From positions 1,860,001-1,924,000 of the forward strand of contig JANSYK010000001.1 in NCBI GenBank assembly GCA_024742485.1: DNA of 64,000 nt, in the 5' to 3' direction. The notes under the pieces were generated by a model. It saw only the letters and a list, made by a program, of their open reading frames with translations. It made no database searches and was not told where the DNA came from. Below are positions 29,408 through 37,687 of this stretch, piece after piece (the stretch's first letter is position 1; each line of letters starts with the position of its first letter). Both the position numbers and the translations under genes were made by a program. The stretch is from Alphaproteobacteria bacterium. Lineage in GTDB: Bacteria > Pseudomonadota > Alphaproteobacteria > Rhizobiales > Rhizobiaceae.

Positions 29408-29830
29408 ATGCACGAAAAATCAGACACCAAGGAACCGGTTAACAAATCCAGCGATCGATCGTTTGGATTGGTCATGGCCGGCGCGTTCGGCGTATTCGCA
29501 TCGATTACGTTTTGGAAGAACCCGCAATCCATAACCGGTCTGTGGCTGGTCGGGATCGGCGTTCTTTTCCTGGTGTCGGCCATGGTTCGCCCGGCGATCC
29601 TCAAGCCCCTGAACGGGGTTTGGTTCATGTTTGGCAACCTGCTTCACAAGATCGTCAGCCCGCTGGTGATGGGGGCCATCTTTTTCATCGTCATGACACC
29701 GATCGGATTGCTGATGCGTCTGACTGGCAAAGATCTGCTCAGCCTGAAACTTTCACGAAGTGAAGCAAGCTACTGGATAGATCAAAAGAACGACGAAACT
29801 GAATCCTCCGATATGACTCAACAATTTTGA
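29408..29830 (+). CDS. SxtJ family membrane protein
   Basis: 140 residues with three hydrophobic spans (about 22-36, 44-60 and 80-103) and charged ends. The sequence FGLVMAGAFGVFASITFWK and GLWLVGIGVLFLVSAMVRP, followed by PLNGVWFMFGNLLHKIVSPL, is the pattern I recognise as SxtJ, named from the cyanobacterial saxitoxin cluster where sxtI, sxtJ and sxtK are neighbours. Its role is unknown. It lies 78 bases after the SGNH gene and 9 bases before the DUF5989 gene, so it is part of one transcript with the carbamoyltransferase. Confidence 0.8.
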   Translation: MHEKSDTKEPVNKSSDRSFGLVMAGAFGVFASITFWKNPQSITGLWLVGIGVLFLVSAMVRPAILKPLNGVWFMFGNLLHKIVSPLVMGAIFFIVMTPIGLLMRLTGKDLLSLKLSRSEASYWIDQKNDETESSDMTQQF

Positions 29831-29839
29831 GATTGGCCC

Positions 29840-29989
29840 ATGGAATTTCTTAGGGAACTTTTCACATTCATGCGCAAGCGCAAGAAGTATTGGTTGATGC
29901 CAATCGTGTTGATCATGTTGTTGTTCGGTGGTTTGATCGTTTTGTCTCAGGGATCTGCAATCGCCCCCTTTATCTATACGATCTTCTAG
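29840..29989 (+). CDS. DUF5989 (SxtK-like) small membrane protein
   Basis: A 49-residue protein, MEFLRELFTFMRKRKKYWL at the N-terminus, then a single membrane span (MPIVLIMLLFGGLIVLSQGS) and a short aromatic tail PFIYTIF. This is the characteristic shape of DUF5989/SxtK proteins that sit between sxtJ and the carbamoyltransferase gene. The basic N-terminus predicts the N-in orientation. It starts 9 bases after sxtJ and ends 11 bases before the carbamoyltransferase ATG. Confidence 0.8.
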   Translation: MEFLRELFTFMRKRKKYWLMPIVLIMLLFGGLIVLSQGSAIAPFIYTIF

Positions 29990-30000
29990 GCGGTGCGCGG

Positions 30001-31836
30001 ATGCATATTCTTGGCCTCTCGGCCTACTATCACGACAGTGCAGCAGCATTGGTAACAGACGGCAAAGTCATCGCAGCCGCTCAGGAGGAGCGGTTCACGC
30101 GCGTCAAGCACGATTCAAACTTCCCGCATCAATCAGTGGAATACTGCCTTGGACAGGCACGGATATCGCTCGCCGACGTCGATTACATTGTGTTTTACGA
30201 CAAACCCTTTTTGAAGTTCGAACGTATTTTGGAAACCTATCTGGCGTTCGCGCCGCGCGGTTTCCGTTCCTTTGCCAAGGCAATGCCGCTCTGGCTCCGC
30301 GAAAAACTTTTCCAAAAGAATCTCCTGGTCAATGAGCTCAAGACCCACGACCCTGATTTTTCCGCGAAAGGTCGGTTGCTGTTTTCCGAACACCACCAGA
30401 GCCATGCAGCGTCAGCTTTCTTTCCATCGCCATTTGACGAGGCTGTCGTTCTGACGATGGACGGCGTTGGAGAATGGGCCACAACCTCCGTTGCCCTGGG
30501 AAACGGCAGCACGCTTGAAACCGTCAAGGAGATCCATTTCCCGCATTCGCTTGGGCTTCTGTATTCCGCGATCACTTACTATCTTGGCTTCAAGGTCAAT
30601 TCCGGTGAATACAAAATCATGGGCCTGGCCCCCTATGGGGAGGCCAAACATGCCGACTTGATGATGGATCACCTGATCGACATCAAGGATGACGGGTCAT
30701 TCCGGATGGACATGTCCTATTTCAACTACTGCACCGGTCTTACCATGACCAACGGAAAATTTGCCGAGCTCTTTGGCCAGCCGGTTCGCACACCCGAAAA
30801 CCCGTTGACGCAATTCCATATGGACATGGCTGCATCGATCCAGGCTGTGACTGAGGAGGTTGTTTTGCGCATGACGCGCGCACTGGCTTCGGAAACCGGC
30901 TGCAAAAACCTCTGCCTGGCGGGCGGTGTCGCATTGAACTGCGTCGCCAACGGAAAAATATTGCGTGACGGTGCCTTCGACAATGTCTGGGTTCAGCCCG
31001 CTGCCGGTGATGCGGGCGGCGCTCTTGGTGCCGCACTGGGTGCCTACCATCTGCATGCCGGTCGAGACCGGGAAATTGGGGCCGGCGGTGACGCCATGCA
31101 GGGCAGCTATCTGGGACCCCAATACCAGCAAGAGCAGATTGAAGCGAGCCTGAACGGCGCCGGCGCAGTGTTCCGAACCCTCGACGACGAGGCACTGATT
31201 TCAACCGCGGTGGAAGATCTCACCCAGGACAAGGCTATCGGCTGGTTTCAAGGCCGCATGGAATTCGGTCCCAGAGCGCTCGGCGGGCGGTCCATACTTG
31301 GCGACCCGCGCTCACCGGCCATGCAAAAAACGGTGAATTTGAAGGTAAAGTACCGCGAATCCTTTCGTCCCTTTGCACCATCGGTTCTGCGAGAGAACGT
31401 CTCCGATTGGTTTGAGCTTGATACTGACTCCCCCTACATGCTGATGGTTGCGGACGTCAAACGGGAACGGCAGCGCCCCATGAGCGCCGAAGAGAAGAAG
31501 CTGTTCGGTATCGAAAAGCTCAATGTTCCCCGATCCGACATCCCGGCAGTCACGCATGTTGACTATTCAGCGCGCATCCAGACTGTGCACCACGACACAA
31601 ACCCGCGCTACCACGCCCTGCTCTCGGCATTCAACGCCGCAACCGGATGCCCGGTCTTGCTCAATACCAGTTTCAATGTGCGAGGCGAGCCGATCGTCTG
31701 CACACCGGAAGATGCGTTCCGCTGTTTTATGGGAACCGAGATCGAATCCCTGATCGTCGGCAACTGCTATCTGCGCAAGGACGACCAGGACCCCAGCCTG
31801 AAGCTCGACTATAAAAACAGTTTCGATCTTGATTAG
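30001..31836 (+). CDS. Carbamoyltransferase, NodU/CmcH (SxtI-like) family
   Basis: 611 residues from the ATG at 30001 (MHILGLSAYYHDSAAALVTD); a longer frame would overlap the DUF5989 gene. The N-terminal Kae1-like half has EHHQSHAASAFFPSPF (metal-binding His pair), TMDGVGEW, GEYKIMGLAPYGEA and LCLAGGVALNCVANGKI. The C-terminal YrdC-like half has GRMEFGPRALGGRSILGDPR and NTSFNVRGEPIVCTPEDA. The enzyme makes carbamoyl-adenylate from ATP and carbamoyl phosphate and transfers the carbamoyl group to a hydroxyl. With SxtJ and DUF5989 at its side it probably modifies a membrane-associated or exported sugar or metabolite; the acceptor is unknown. Confidence 0.9.
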   Translation: MHILGLSAYYHDSAAALVTDGKVIAAAQEERFTRVKHDSNFPHQSVEYCLGQARISLADVDYIVFYDKPFLKFERILETYLAFAPRGFRSFAKAMPLWLREKLFQKNLLVNELKTHDPDFSAKGRLLFSEHHQSHAASAFFPSPFDEAVVLTMDGVGEWATTSVALGNGSTLETVKEIHFPHSLGLLYSAITYYLGFKVNSGEYKIMGLAPYGEAKHADLMMDHLIDIKDDGSFRMDMSYFNYCTGLTMTNGKFAELFGQPVRTPENPLTQFHMDMAASIQAVTEEVVLRMTRALASETGCKNLCLAGGVALNCVANGKILRDGAFDNVWVQPAAGDAGGALGAALGAYHLHAGRDREIGAGGDAMQGSYLGPQYQQEQIEASLNGAGAVFRTLDDEALISTAVEDLTQDKAIGWFQGRMEFGPRALGGRSILGDPRSPAMQKTVNLKVKYRESFRPFAPSVLRENVSDWFELDTDSPYMLMVADVKRERQRPMSAEEKKLFGIEKLNVPRSDIPAVTHVDYSARIQTVHHDTNPRYHALLSAFNAATGCPVLLNTSFNVRGEPIVCTPEDAFRCFMGTEIESLIVGNCYLRKDDQDPSLKLDYKNSFDLD

Positions 31837-31853
31837 GGCAAATCAGGTACTGG

Positions 31854-31931
31854 CGGGATCGGCAAAACCTGAGTGCATCAGCAACATCAAAAGCCGATAC
31901 CGTTGTCACGTTTCTGACAAAACGTGAAACG
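31854..31931 (+). repeat. Intergenic repeat, copy B
   Basis: A 78-base element between convergent genes that matches copy C (49631-49709, opposite strand) at about 68 positions by eye. The 3' end forms a stem TCACGTTT/AAACGTGA with loop CTGACA, which can terminate both converging transcripts. Confidence 0.75.
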
Positions 31932-31936
31932 ATGTC

Positions 31937-32959
31937 TTATTCCCGTTCGGCCTCGATCCGCTTGTCCAGCGCCCGCCTGAAGAGCTTCGCGCCGGCATCG
32001 AGACCAAGATCGATATTCGGCGTTGCCTTGTGCTTCATGCCCTCATGCACCGCTTCGAGAACCTCGCGATCCTCGTTGAAGGCCATCACCGCACCCGCAT
32101 TCATCTGTTCTGACACAGCCTTGTCATCCGGATCGGTATTGCGGTGCTGGAACCAGATATATTTCGACCGGTCCGCATCAATCGGAGTCATGAAATTGTA
32201 CGAGATGTTGACATAGGTCTTTTCGACCGGCGGCTTGTCGGGCCCGCCGGTTCCCGCCGGCGTGTAGATCGAACGGTTCAGACCGATCGCCGGAAAACAC
32301 ATCTCATAATGTTGTTTCCGGTCGCAATTTCCCTCGAATTTGACCAGGCCCGCATAATAGGGTGAGGCCGGCTGATCATAGATCCACCGGGAGACCACGA
32401 CACCACGATCGGTCTTTTCGACATCCAGCGGTGTTCCGTCGGTTCCCCCTCCGGCAAATGACGTAACATGCACCCAGGCAACGTGGCTCGGATCCAGCAG
32501 GTTGTCGACGATCCAAAGATAGTTGCAACCGATCTCCAGCTCGCCGCCATCGGTGTATCCCCAGGTTGGATCATCAAAATTCTCGATCGGAAAAATGGTA
32601 TCGGGATCGGCCTTCTCCGGATCCCCCATCCATATCCAAAGCAGCCGGTAGCGGTCGACAACCGGATAGGATTTGACAATGGCCTTTTTCGGCAAGAGGT
32701 CCGGCTGGGTCGGCGATGCAACACAGGCGCCACGGCAGTCGAATGTCAAACCGTGGTAGCCGCACTCGACCGTATCGCCCTTGAGATTGCCTTTCGACAG
32801 CGGAAGCTTCCGGTGGGGGCAGGCATCTTCGAGCGCCACCGGCACGCCGTCCTGCGTTCTGTAGAACACGATATTTTCACCGAGCAGCGTCTCGGCCTTC
32901 AGCGACCGGTCGTAATCCTTGCTCCAGCCGGCGACATACCATGTGTTCCTCAGAAACAT
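31937..32959 (-). CDS. Rieske non-haem iron oxygenase, VanA-like (aromatic/O-demethylase alpha subunit)
   Basis: 340 residues. The N-terminal Rieske domain has Cys47-Pro-His49 (ACPHRKLPLS) and Cys66-Gly-Tyr-His69 (ECGYHGLTFD). The catalytic domain has the mononuclear iron motif VDNLLDPSHVAWVHV (His159, His164, and the bridging Asp156). Size, the N-terminal FLRNTWYVAGWS and the absence of a beta-subunit gene fit the VanA group, which demethylates methoxy-aromatics or hydroxylates small amines. It is likely served by the MocE-like ferredoxins and the reductase at 43575. An ATTAG-N5-CTAAT site at 33046 places it under the adjacent LysR protein. Confidence 0.9.
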   Translation of the reverse strand: MFLRNTWYVAGWSKDYDRSLKAETLLGENIVFYRTQDGVPVALEDACPHRKLPLSKGNLKGDTVECGYHGLTFDCRGACVASPTQPDLLPKKAIVKSYPVVDRYRLLWIWMGDPEKADPDTIFPIENFDDPTWGYTDGGELEIGCNYLWIVDNLLDPSHVAWVHVTSFAGGGTDGTPLDVEKTDRGVVVSRWIYDQPASPYYAGLVKFEGNCDRKQHYEMCFPAIGLNRSIYTPAGTGGPDKPPVEKTYVNISYNFMTPIDADRSKYIWFQHRNTDPDDKAVSEQMNAGAVMAFNEDREVLEAVHEGMKHKATPNIDLGLDAGAKLFRRALDKRIEAERE

Positions 32960-33045
32960 TCCGCTTTCTCCAGTTCTTTCGAGAATTCAAACAACATTAG
33001 TGATCCCGCCGGGGCTGTCGCAACGCCGATTCCATAATCACCGCA

Positions 33046-33060
33046 ATTAGCGGTACTAAT
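33046..33060. promoter_or_regulatory. LysR-type site ATTAG-N5-CTAAT upstream of the Rieske oxygenase
   Basis: Perfect 5+5+5 inverted repeat, fitting the T-N11-A LysR consensus, centred about 94 bases before the oxygenase start. A further ATTAG half-site lies at 32996-33000, closer to the gene. The same sequence recurs at 34006 and 44806. Confidence 0.7.
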
Positions 33061-33075
33061 ATCACGACCATGGTC

Positions 33076-34002
33076 TCACGGTGCGTATTCCGCCATATCC
33101 GGCAGTGCGGCAACCTCTTCCTCCAGCCAGTTCATGAAGATCTGCATGTGCTCTCTTTGGGCCGTGTGTCTGTTGCAGACCAGCCAATACCCATATTCCG
33201 AACCGACGAATGTCGGGAACGGAAACACCAGCTTGCCCTCACTCACGGCATCGATCACCAGTGGCTCCCGACCGAGCGCGACGCCGCTGCTCTTGATCGC
33301 TGCCTGCACGGACATGTTGGCCTGGCCGAACCGTCGGGTCCGGTTCAGCCGCGGCAGGACAACGCCTGCCTTCTCCGCCCAAAATGACCAGGTCGGCGGA
33401 TTGCCGCGATGATCTCCCAATTCGTCCAGCAGCACAGTATGGCGCGCCAGGTCCGACACCTGATCGAGCGGTGGATCACCGGCGAGCAATTCGGGCGAAC
33501 ACACGGGACATATCCGTTCCGGCATCAAAAACCGTGTCACCAGATTGGGATACTTCCCGGTGCCGTAGCGGATCGAAAGACTGGTGTCTTCCGGAGGTAT
33601 GGACAAGGAGAGCGAACTGGTTGTGATCGAGACCGGCAGGTCTGGATGGCTCTGGTCGAAATTGATAAGTCTCGGAAACAGCCAGTTGAGGGCAAAACCG
33701 GGTGGACAGGACAGCACGATCATCTGTTCATTGCTGCGCCGCTTTTTTAGATGATTGCAGACCTCGATGATCTTGCCCAGGCCGCTGCTGATGGCTTCAG
33801 CCAGTTGCTGCCCGTCCTCGGTAGCCACGGTATTGTGTGACGAGCGGATCAGAAGCTTTCGACCCATCCACTCTTCCAGCGCCTTGACATGTTGACTGAC
33901 CGAACTCTGCGTTACGCCAAGTTCTTCGGCAGCCCGGTTGAAGCCCCGCAAACGGGCAACGGCCTCGAAAACTCTTAAGGCAGTAAATGGCAAGTTTTGC
34001 AT
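33076..34002 (-). CDS. LysR-family transcriptional regulator (GcvA-like)
   Basis: 308 residues from the ATG at 34002 (MQNLPFTALRVFEAVARLRG). An upstream in-frame start would cover the palindrome at 34005-34021, so the shorter form is preferred. The N-terminal winged helix shows RAAEELGVTQSSVSQHVKAL (~25-44). The rest is the two-lobed effector domain (~90-300), with FALNWLFPRLINFDQSHPDLPV and RFLMPERICPVCSPEL as in GcvA-type members. It is tandem with the Rieske oxygenase gene it likely activates and, from the operator at its own start, is probably autoregulated. Confidence 0.9.
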   Translation of the reverse strand: MQNLPFTALRVFEAVARLRGFNRAAEELGVTQSSVSQHVKALEEWMGRKLLIRSSHNTVATEDGQQLAEAISSGLGKIIEVCNHLKKRRSNEQMIVLSCPPGFALNWLFPRLINFDQSHPDLPVSITTSSLSLSIPPEDTSLSIRYGTGKYPNLVTRFLMPERICPVCSPELLAGDPPLDQVSDLARHTVLLDELGDHRGNPPTWSFWAEKAGVVLPRLNRTRRFGQANMSVQAAIKSSGVALGREPLVIDAVSEGKLVFPFPTFVGSEYGYWLVCNRHTAQREHMQIFMNWLEEEVAALPDMAEYAP

Positions 34003-34004
34003 AT

Positions 34005-34021
34005 CATTAGAAAACCTAATG
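34005..34021. promoter_or_regulatory. LysR autoregulatory site CATTAG-N5-CTAATG
   Basis: Six-base perfect arms around five bases, ending three bases before the lysR ATG. It contains the ATTAG-N5-CTAAT sequence found at 33046 and 44806. Its placement over the translation start suggests autorepression. Confidence 0.7.
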
Positions 34022-34060
34022 AATGAGCTTACTCTTAACAAGCCCGTGCATCAAAAGGCC

Positions 34061-34951
34061 CTATCCCCGCTGCTCCACCCCACCCCGGTTTTCCAACTTT
34101 CGAAACAGCAAAGACAGACCGAAACAGATGACGAAGTACATCATTGCCGTGGTGATCCAGGCCTCGAATATGGCGCGGGTGGAAGACACCAGCTCCACGG
34201 TGTTGTAGGTCAGTTCCTGAACGGAAACCAAGGAGATGATCGAGCTGTATTTGATCAGCGCGATGAATTCATTGGCCAATGGCGGCAAAACTTTTCTGAA
34301 GGCCTGCGGGAGGACAATAAACCGCAATTCGTCGACCCGGCTCAGCCCGATCGTTTTTGCCGCCTCCCTTTGTCCCCGGTCAATCGACTGGATTCCAGAC
34401 CGGACGATTTCTCCGACAAAGGCACTTTCAAACAGCGCCAGAACGATAATCCCGGATATCAGGGACGGAAACCGCCGCATGTCTCCGAAAAAGAACTCCC
34501 AGATATGAGCGTTTTCCTGCCTTGCAATGGCCCGCGCCCATTTTTCGATTCCGAGGGCCGCGACCAATTGTTCCGACAAAAAGAAGTAGAAAATGAAGAG
34601 GACGACCACAGGCGGAATGTTGCGCAGGAACTCCACATAGGTACGGGCAAGCAACCGGACCGTCAGATTGTTCGCGCAGCGCGCAATGCCCAGAATCGTA
34701 CCGAACACCAGCGCCAGCAGGCTGGCGAAAATGCAGACCCGGATGGAAGCGATGAGTCCCCTGAGCAAAAGATTGGCGACCCAGCTTCCGGTCGATTCAT
34801 CGTAGCGAATGATGTAGTTGGGGATGATGCCCCAGTTCCATTTGTAGTTCAGCGTACCGTCGATGCGTATCCACACATAGGTGATGAACGCCGCCACGAG
34901 CATGAGGATCACATAATCCAGCCACTGCAGTTTACTCAGATGTTTGGTCAT
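34061..34951 (-). CDS. Polar amino-acid ABC transporter permease (HisM/GlnP type)
   Basis: 296 residues with about five membrane spans. The His/Glu/Gln/Arg/opine permease domain is clear: VEFLRNIPPVVVLFIFYF, then GEIVRSGIQSIDRGQREAAKTIGLSRVDELRFIVLPQAFRKVLPPLANEF, whose EAA loop contacts the ATPase. It lies downstream of the receptor gene and the hairpin at 34975. It forms a heterodimer with the permease at 35894. No ATPase gene lies in this operon; the one at 40764 is the nearest. Confidence 0.9.
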   Translation of the reverse strand: MTKHLSKLQWLDYVILMLVAAFITYVWIRIDGTLNYKWNWGIIPNYIIRYDESTGSWVANLLLRGLIASIRVCIFASLLALVFGTILGIARCANNLTVRLLARTYVEFLRNIPPVVVLFIFYFFLSEQLVAALGIEKWARAIARQENAHIWEFFFGDMRRFPSLISGIIVLALFESAFVGEIVRSGIQSIDRGQREAAKTIGLSRVDELRFIVLPQAFRKVLPPLANEFIALIKYSSIISLVSVQELTYNTVELVSSTRAIFEAWITTAMMYFVICFGLSLLFRKLENRGGVEQRG

Positions 34952-34974
34952 GGCGATCCCCGGAGATGATCACA

Positions 34975-35003
34975 CCGCCACCCGGAAACTGTCCGGGTGG
35001 CGG
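34975..35003 (-). terminator. Perfect 12-bp hairpin between amino-acid receptor and downstream permease
   Basis: Arms CCGCCACCCGGA and TCCGGGTGGCGG with a 5-base loop, in the gap after the receptor stop and before the permease start. There is no T run. Same arrangement as the hairpins at 2529 and 55691, so it probably tunes receptor-to-permease ratio. Confidence 0.7.
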
Positions 35004-35019
35004 TTGTTGAGGTCAGCGA

Positions 35020-35853
35020 TTACTGATCGACCAGATCCTGCCACTCAAGGGATTTGAACCAGTAGTTCTGGCGCTCTTCAAGCCAGCCATTGCGCCAGTG
35101 CATCTGGATCCAGTTGTTGAAAAAATTCAACGAGTCCGGATCACCCTTTCGTACGGCAAATGCCTCGCCCGACTGCACGAACACCTTGTCCAGCGGTTTG
35201 TGCAATGTTTCCGGATACTTGGCAACATCATGGGTCGGTCCGGGCTCCGATGCCATGGTGGCGTGGGCGTTGCCGTTCAGGACTTCCTGTGTTGCCGCAC
35301 CATCCTCATCGAACAGTCTGAGCGTCGCGTTCGGGAACACGGTCTGGATCACCGTTGCGGGCGTGGCGCCACGCCGTGCGGCAAAAGTCACGTCGGGGCT
35401 GTTGAAATCGGCCTCCGACATGCCCTCGGTCATCGACTTGTTGCCAACGATCGTCAGGCCTGAAAACGCATAGGGCTCCGTGAAGTTGACGGTCAGATTA
35501 CGCGCCGGGGTGATCGACATGCCACTGATGATGACATCGAATTTGCCCGACAAAAGAGCCGGAATGATGCCATCCCAGGCAGTTGGCACGAACTCCGGAT
35601 CCAATCCCATATCCTCGGCCAGTTTTCGACCGACATCGAGCTCAAAACCGATCAACTCGCCATTCTTGTCGCGCATCGACCACGGAACGAACAGCGAAAG
35701 GCCGATTTTCAGGGCGCCCCGTTCCTTGGCGGCTTCAAGCGCACTCTCGCCCGAGAGTTCCTTGGCCACCTGTTGAGCACCGGAAACCGATGACAGGCTC
35801 ATTGCCACGGCGACGGCCGCGGCACCTACAAGCATGCGTCTCATCATATTCAT
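35020..35853 (-). CDS. Amino-acid ABC transporter substrate-binding protein
   Basis: 277 residues with a Sec signal (RRMLVGAAAVAVAMSLSSVSGA, cut near residue 25). The family 3 bacterial solute-binding fold follows: LKIGLSLFVPWSMRDKNGELIGFELDVGRKLAEDMG, AWDGIIPALLSGKFDVIISGMSITPARNLTVNFTEPYAFSG and a later ARRGATPATVIQTVFPN ligand-contact region. The Arg in ITPARN normally binds the ligand carboxylate and the Asp in the second lobe binds an alpha-amine. It is the middle gene between two permeases, with a hairpin directly after it. Specific ligand is not predictable. Confidence 0.9.
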   Translation of the reverse strand: MNMMRRMLVGAAAVAVAMSLSSVSGAQQVAKELSGESALEAAKERGALKIGLSLFVPWSMRDKNGELIGFELDVGRKLAEDMGLDPEFVPTAWDGIIPALLSGKFDVIISGMSITPARNLTVNFTEPYAFSGLTIVGNKSMTEGMSEADFNSPDVTFAARRGATPATVIQTVFPNATLRLFDEDGAATQEVLNGNAHATMASEPGPTHDVAKYPETLHKPLDKVFVQSGEAFAVRKGDPDSLNFFNNWIQMHWRNGWLEERQNYWFKSLEWQDLVDQ

Positions 35854-35893
35854 ATGTTCTCTCCTAGAGGGCTTTGTTTATCGACTGGTCTTG

Positions 35894-36688
35894 CTAGTTT
35901 CGGCTGACAGCCAGGCGGTTTTCCAGATAGGAAACGAACGCCGACAAGAGGACTGTGACAACCATGTAAACCGCCGCGATCGTGAACCAGATTTCGAAAC
36001 TCATGAAGGTGTCGGAGATGATGTTTCTCCCCACGGTGGTGAGTTCGACCACGGCAATCACACTGACAATGGCGGAATTCTTGATCATGTGGATGGCTTC
36101 GCCGGTAAGCGGCGGCAGCATCATGCGAACGGATTGGGGAAGGATGACAAATCGGTAAGTCTCGTACTTTGATAGCCCGATGGTGCGGGCAGCTTCCCAC
36201 TGCCCTTTCGCCACGGCGACGATGCCGGCCCGAAACACCTCGGAAATCTGCGCCGACTGGAACAGGGCCAGACACAATATGCTTGCGAGAAACCGGTCGA
36301 GGCCGAAAATCGGACCCAGGACATAATAGCAAAGATAGAGCAGCACCAGGAGCGGCAGGTTGCGCATCAATTCAATGATCACATTGGAAAAGGCGCGCCC
36401 GACAACAAGCGTCGAAAGACGCAGCGAGGCAATGATCGCGCCCAGGACCACCGAAATCGCGAAGGAGATGGAAGCGATGACCAATGTCCCCACGAGGCCC
36501 AGGGGAATATCCCCCCAGGAAAAGCCGTTGGTGTCGACCTTGTAGAAGAATTGCGGAACGCGATACCACTGCCAGTTGTATCCGATACTCTGTGCCCCGG
36601 CGTAAGAGACATAGATAATCAGTGCCATGATGGCGACATAGAGCGCGATGGATACGGGCACAGACGAGGTCAATGAGCGCAGCGTCAT
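35894..36688 (-). CDS. Polar amino-acid ABC transporter permease
   Basis: 264 residues from the ATG at 36688, chosen for GAGGTGG five bases upstream over the in-frame start at 36712. About five membrane spans, with the domain sequence IIELMRNLPLLVLLYLCYYV and the coupling loop AEVFRAG-like SEVFRAGIVAVAKGQWEAART. It is the first gene of the three-gene operon permease-receptor-permease. It shares the divergent promoter region with the XRE-cupin regulator at 37010. Confidence 0.9.
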   Translation of the reverse strand: MTLRSLTSSVPVSIALYVAIMALIIYVSYAGAQSIGYNWQWYRVPQFFYKVDTNGFSWGDIPLGLVGTLVIASISFAISVVLGAIIASLRLSTLVVGRAFSNVIIELMRNLPLLVLLYLCYYVLGPIFGLDRFLASILCLALFQSAQISEVFRAGIVAVAKGQWEAARTIGLSKYETYRFVILPQSVRMMLPPLTGEAIHMIKNSAIVSVIAVVELTTVGRNIISDTFMSFEIWFTIAAVYMVVTVLLSAFVSYLENRLAVSRN

Positions 36689-37009
36689 CGCGCCACCTCG
36701 CATAACCAGCACAGGAAAATCCCCATTGTGAAATGAATTTCCATGGCATTATCCGGCAGGAACGCCAGACTTCCTGTTCCCCAAAATATTTTTTATTATG
36801 TACGCACAAATATGGGAGAGAGTCACGCAAATAATGCCTGTCGCAGCCCATTTCCGGTCATATCGGTGGATAAATTTCGCATCCTTGCACCGGATGGCGC
36901 AGAATCGGAGAGTCGTATGTGATTGACGGCGGGTGCCCCGGTTACAGGCCAGCCTTGGAGGCCGGTCTGACCGGCTGTTTGTATCTTCAGGACGATCCGC
37001 TAAGGTCAA
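36689..37009. other. Divergent promoter region of the amino-acid ABC operon and XRE-cupin gene
   Basis: About 320 bases without a gene. An AT-rich core near 36785-36800 (a string of T and A) suits a promoter. TATGTACGCACA at 36797-36808 resembles the HutC-type site at 39001. Nothing else stands out. Confidence 0.45.
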
Positions 37010-37612
37010 ATGATGAGCACATCGAGAACCAGAAAGGATCAATCCCAGATGCTTGATCCGATCATCGGAATGGCCGTCCGTGAAGGGCGCAAGAGTGCAG
37101 GAAAAACACTCACGGAATTGTCCAAGTCATCGGGTGTTTCGACCGCCATGATATCGAAGATCGAACGTGGTCAGGTGTCCGGATCGATTGCCACCTTGCA
37201 GGCCCTGGCGCAGGCTATCGGCGTGCCGATCATCAACTTCTTTGCCGAAACGGTCGAAAACCGGGAGATCTCTCATGTGCGTTCGGGCGAAGGCATGACG
37301 GTAGAGCGATGGGGCAGCACCTATGGCCATGCCTACAAGATGATCGGCAAGGTCTCCTCCGACCAGATCGAATTCGAAACCTTCCTGATCACCCTGAAAG
37401 AGACCGCAAGCGGTGAGCCGGTCTTCCAGCACCCGGGGGTCGAATTCATCCGGGTGGAAAAGGGGTCCATGACCTATCGGTGCGGGAGCCGGACATTTCT
37501 GCTTGAACCGGGCGATAGCCTGACCTTCGAGACCGATGCGCCACACGGCCCGATTGCCTTGAAGTCGGAGGAAGTCGTGTTCCTCACAGTGATTGCCAGG
37601 GCAAAAAAATAA
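37010..37612 (+). CDS. XRE-family regulator with C-terminal cupin domain
   Basis: 200 residues. The Cro/CI helix-turn-helix is LTELSKSSGVSTAMISKIERGQVSGS (~35-60). A single-stranded beta-barrel cupin follows (~105-195) with HPGVEFIRVEKGSMTYRCGSRTF and LEPGDSLTFETDAPHG, which retains the G(X)5HXH-derived glycine turns and a likely ligand-binding pocket. Such regulators (PuuR-like) sense small metabolites, often amines or amino acids. It diverges from the amino-acid ABC operon and precedes the second mocD/mocE-like pair, so either or both may be targets. A paralogue is at 42900. Confidence 0.88.
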   Translation: MMSTSRTRKDQSQMLDPIIGMAVREGRKSAGKTLTELSKSSGVSTAMISKIERGQVSGSIATLQALAQAIGVPIINFFAETVENREISHVRSGEGMTVERWGSTYGHAYKMIGKVSSDQIEFETFLITLKETASGEPVFQHPGVEFIRVEKGSMTYRCGSRTFLLEPGDSLTFETDAPHGPIALKSEEVVFLTVIARAKK

Positions 37613-37687
37613 CATCGCACGGTTTTACCCTTGTGAAATTTTTCTCTTCAGAGTAAATTTGCCTATCGCGATGGCTGACTGCGGGAG

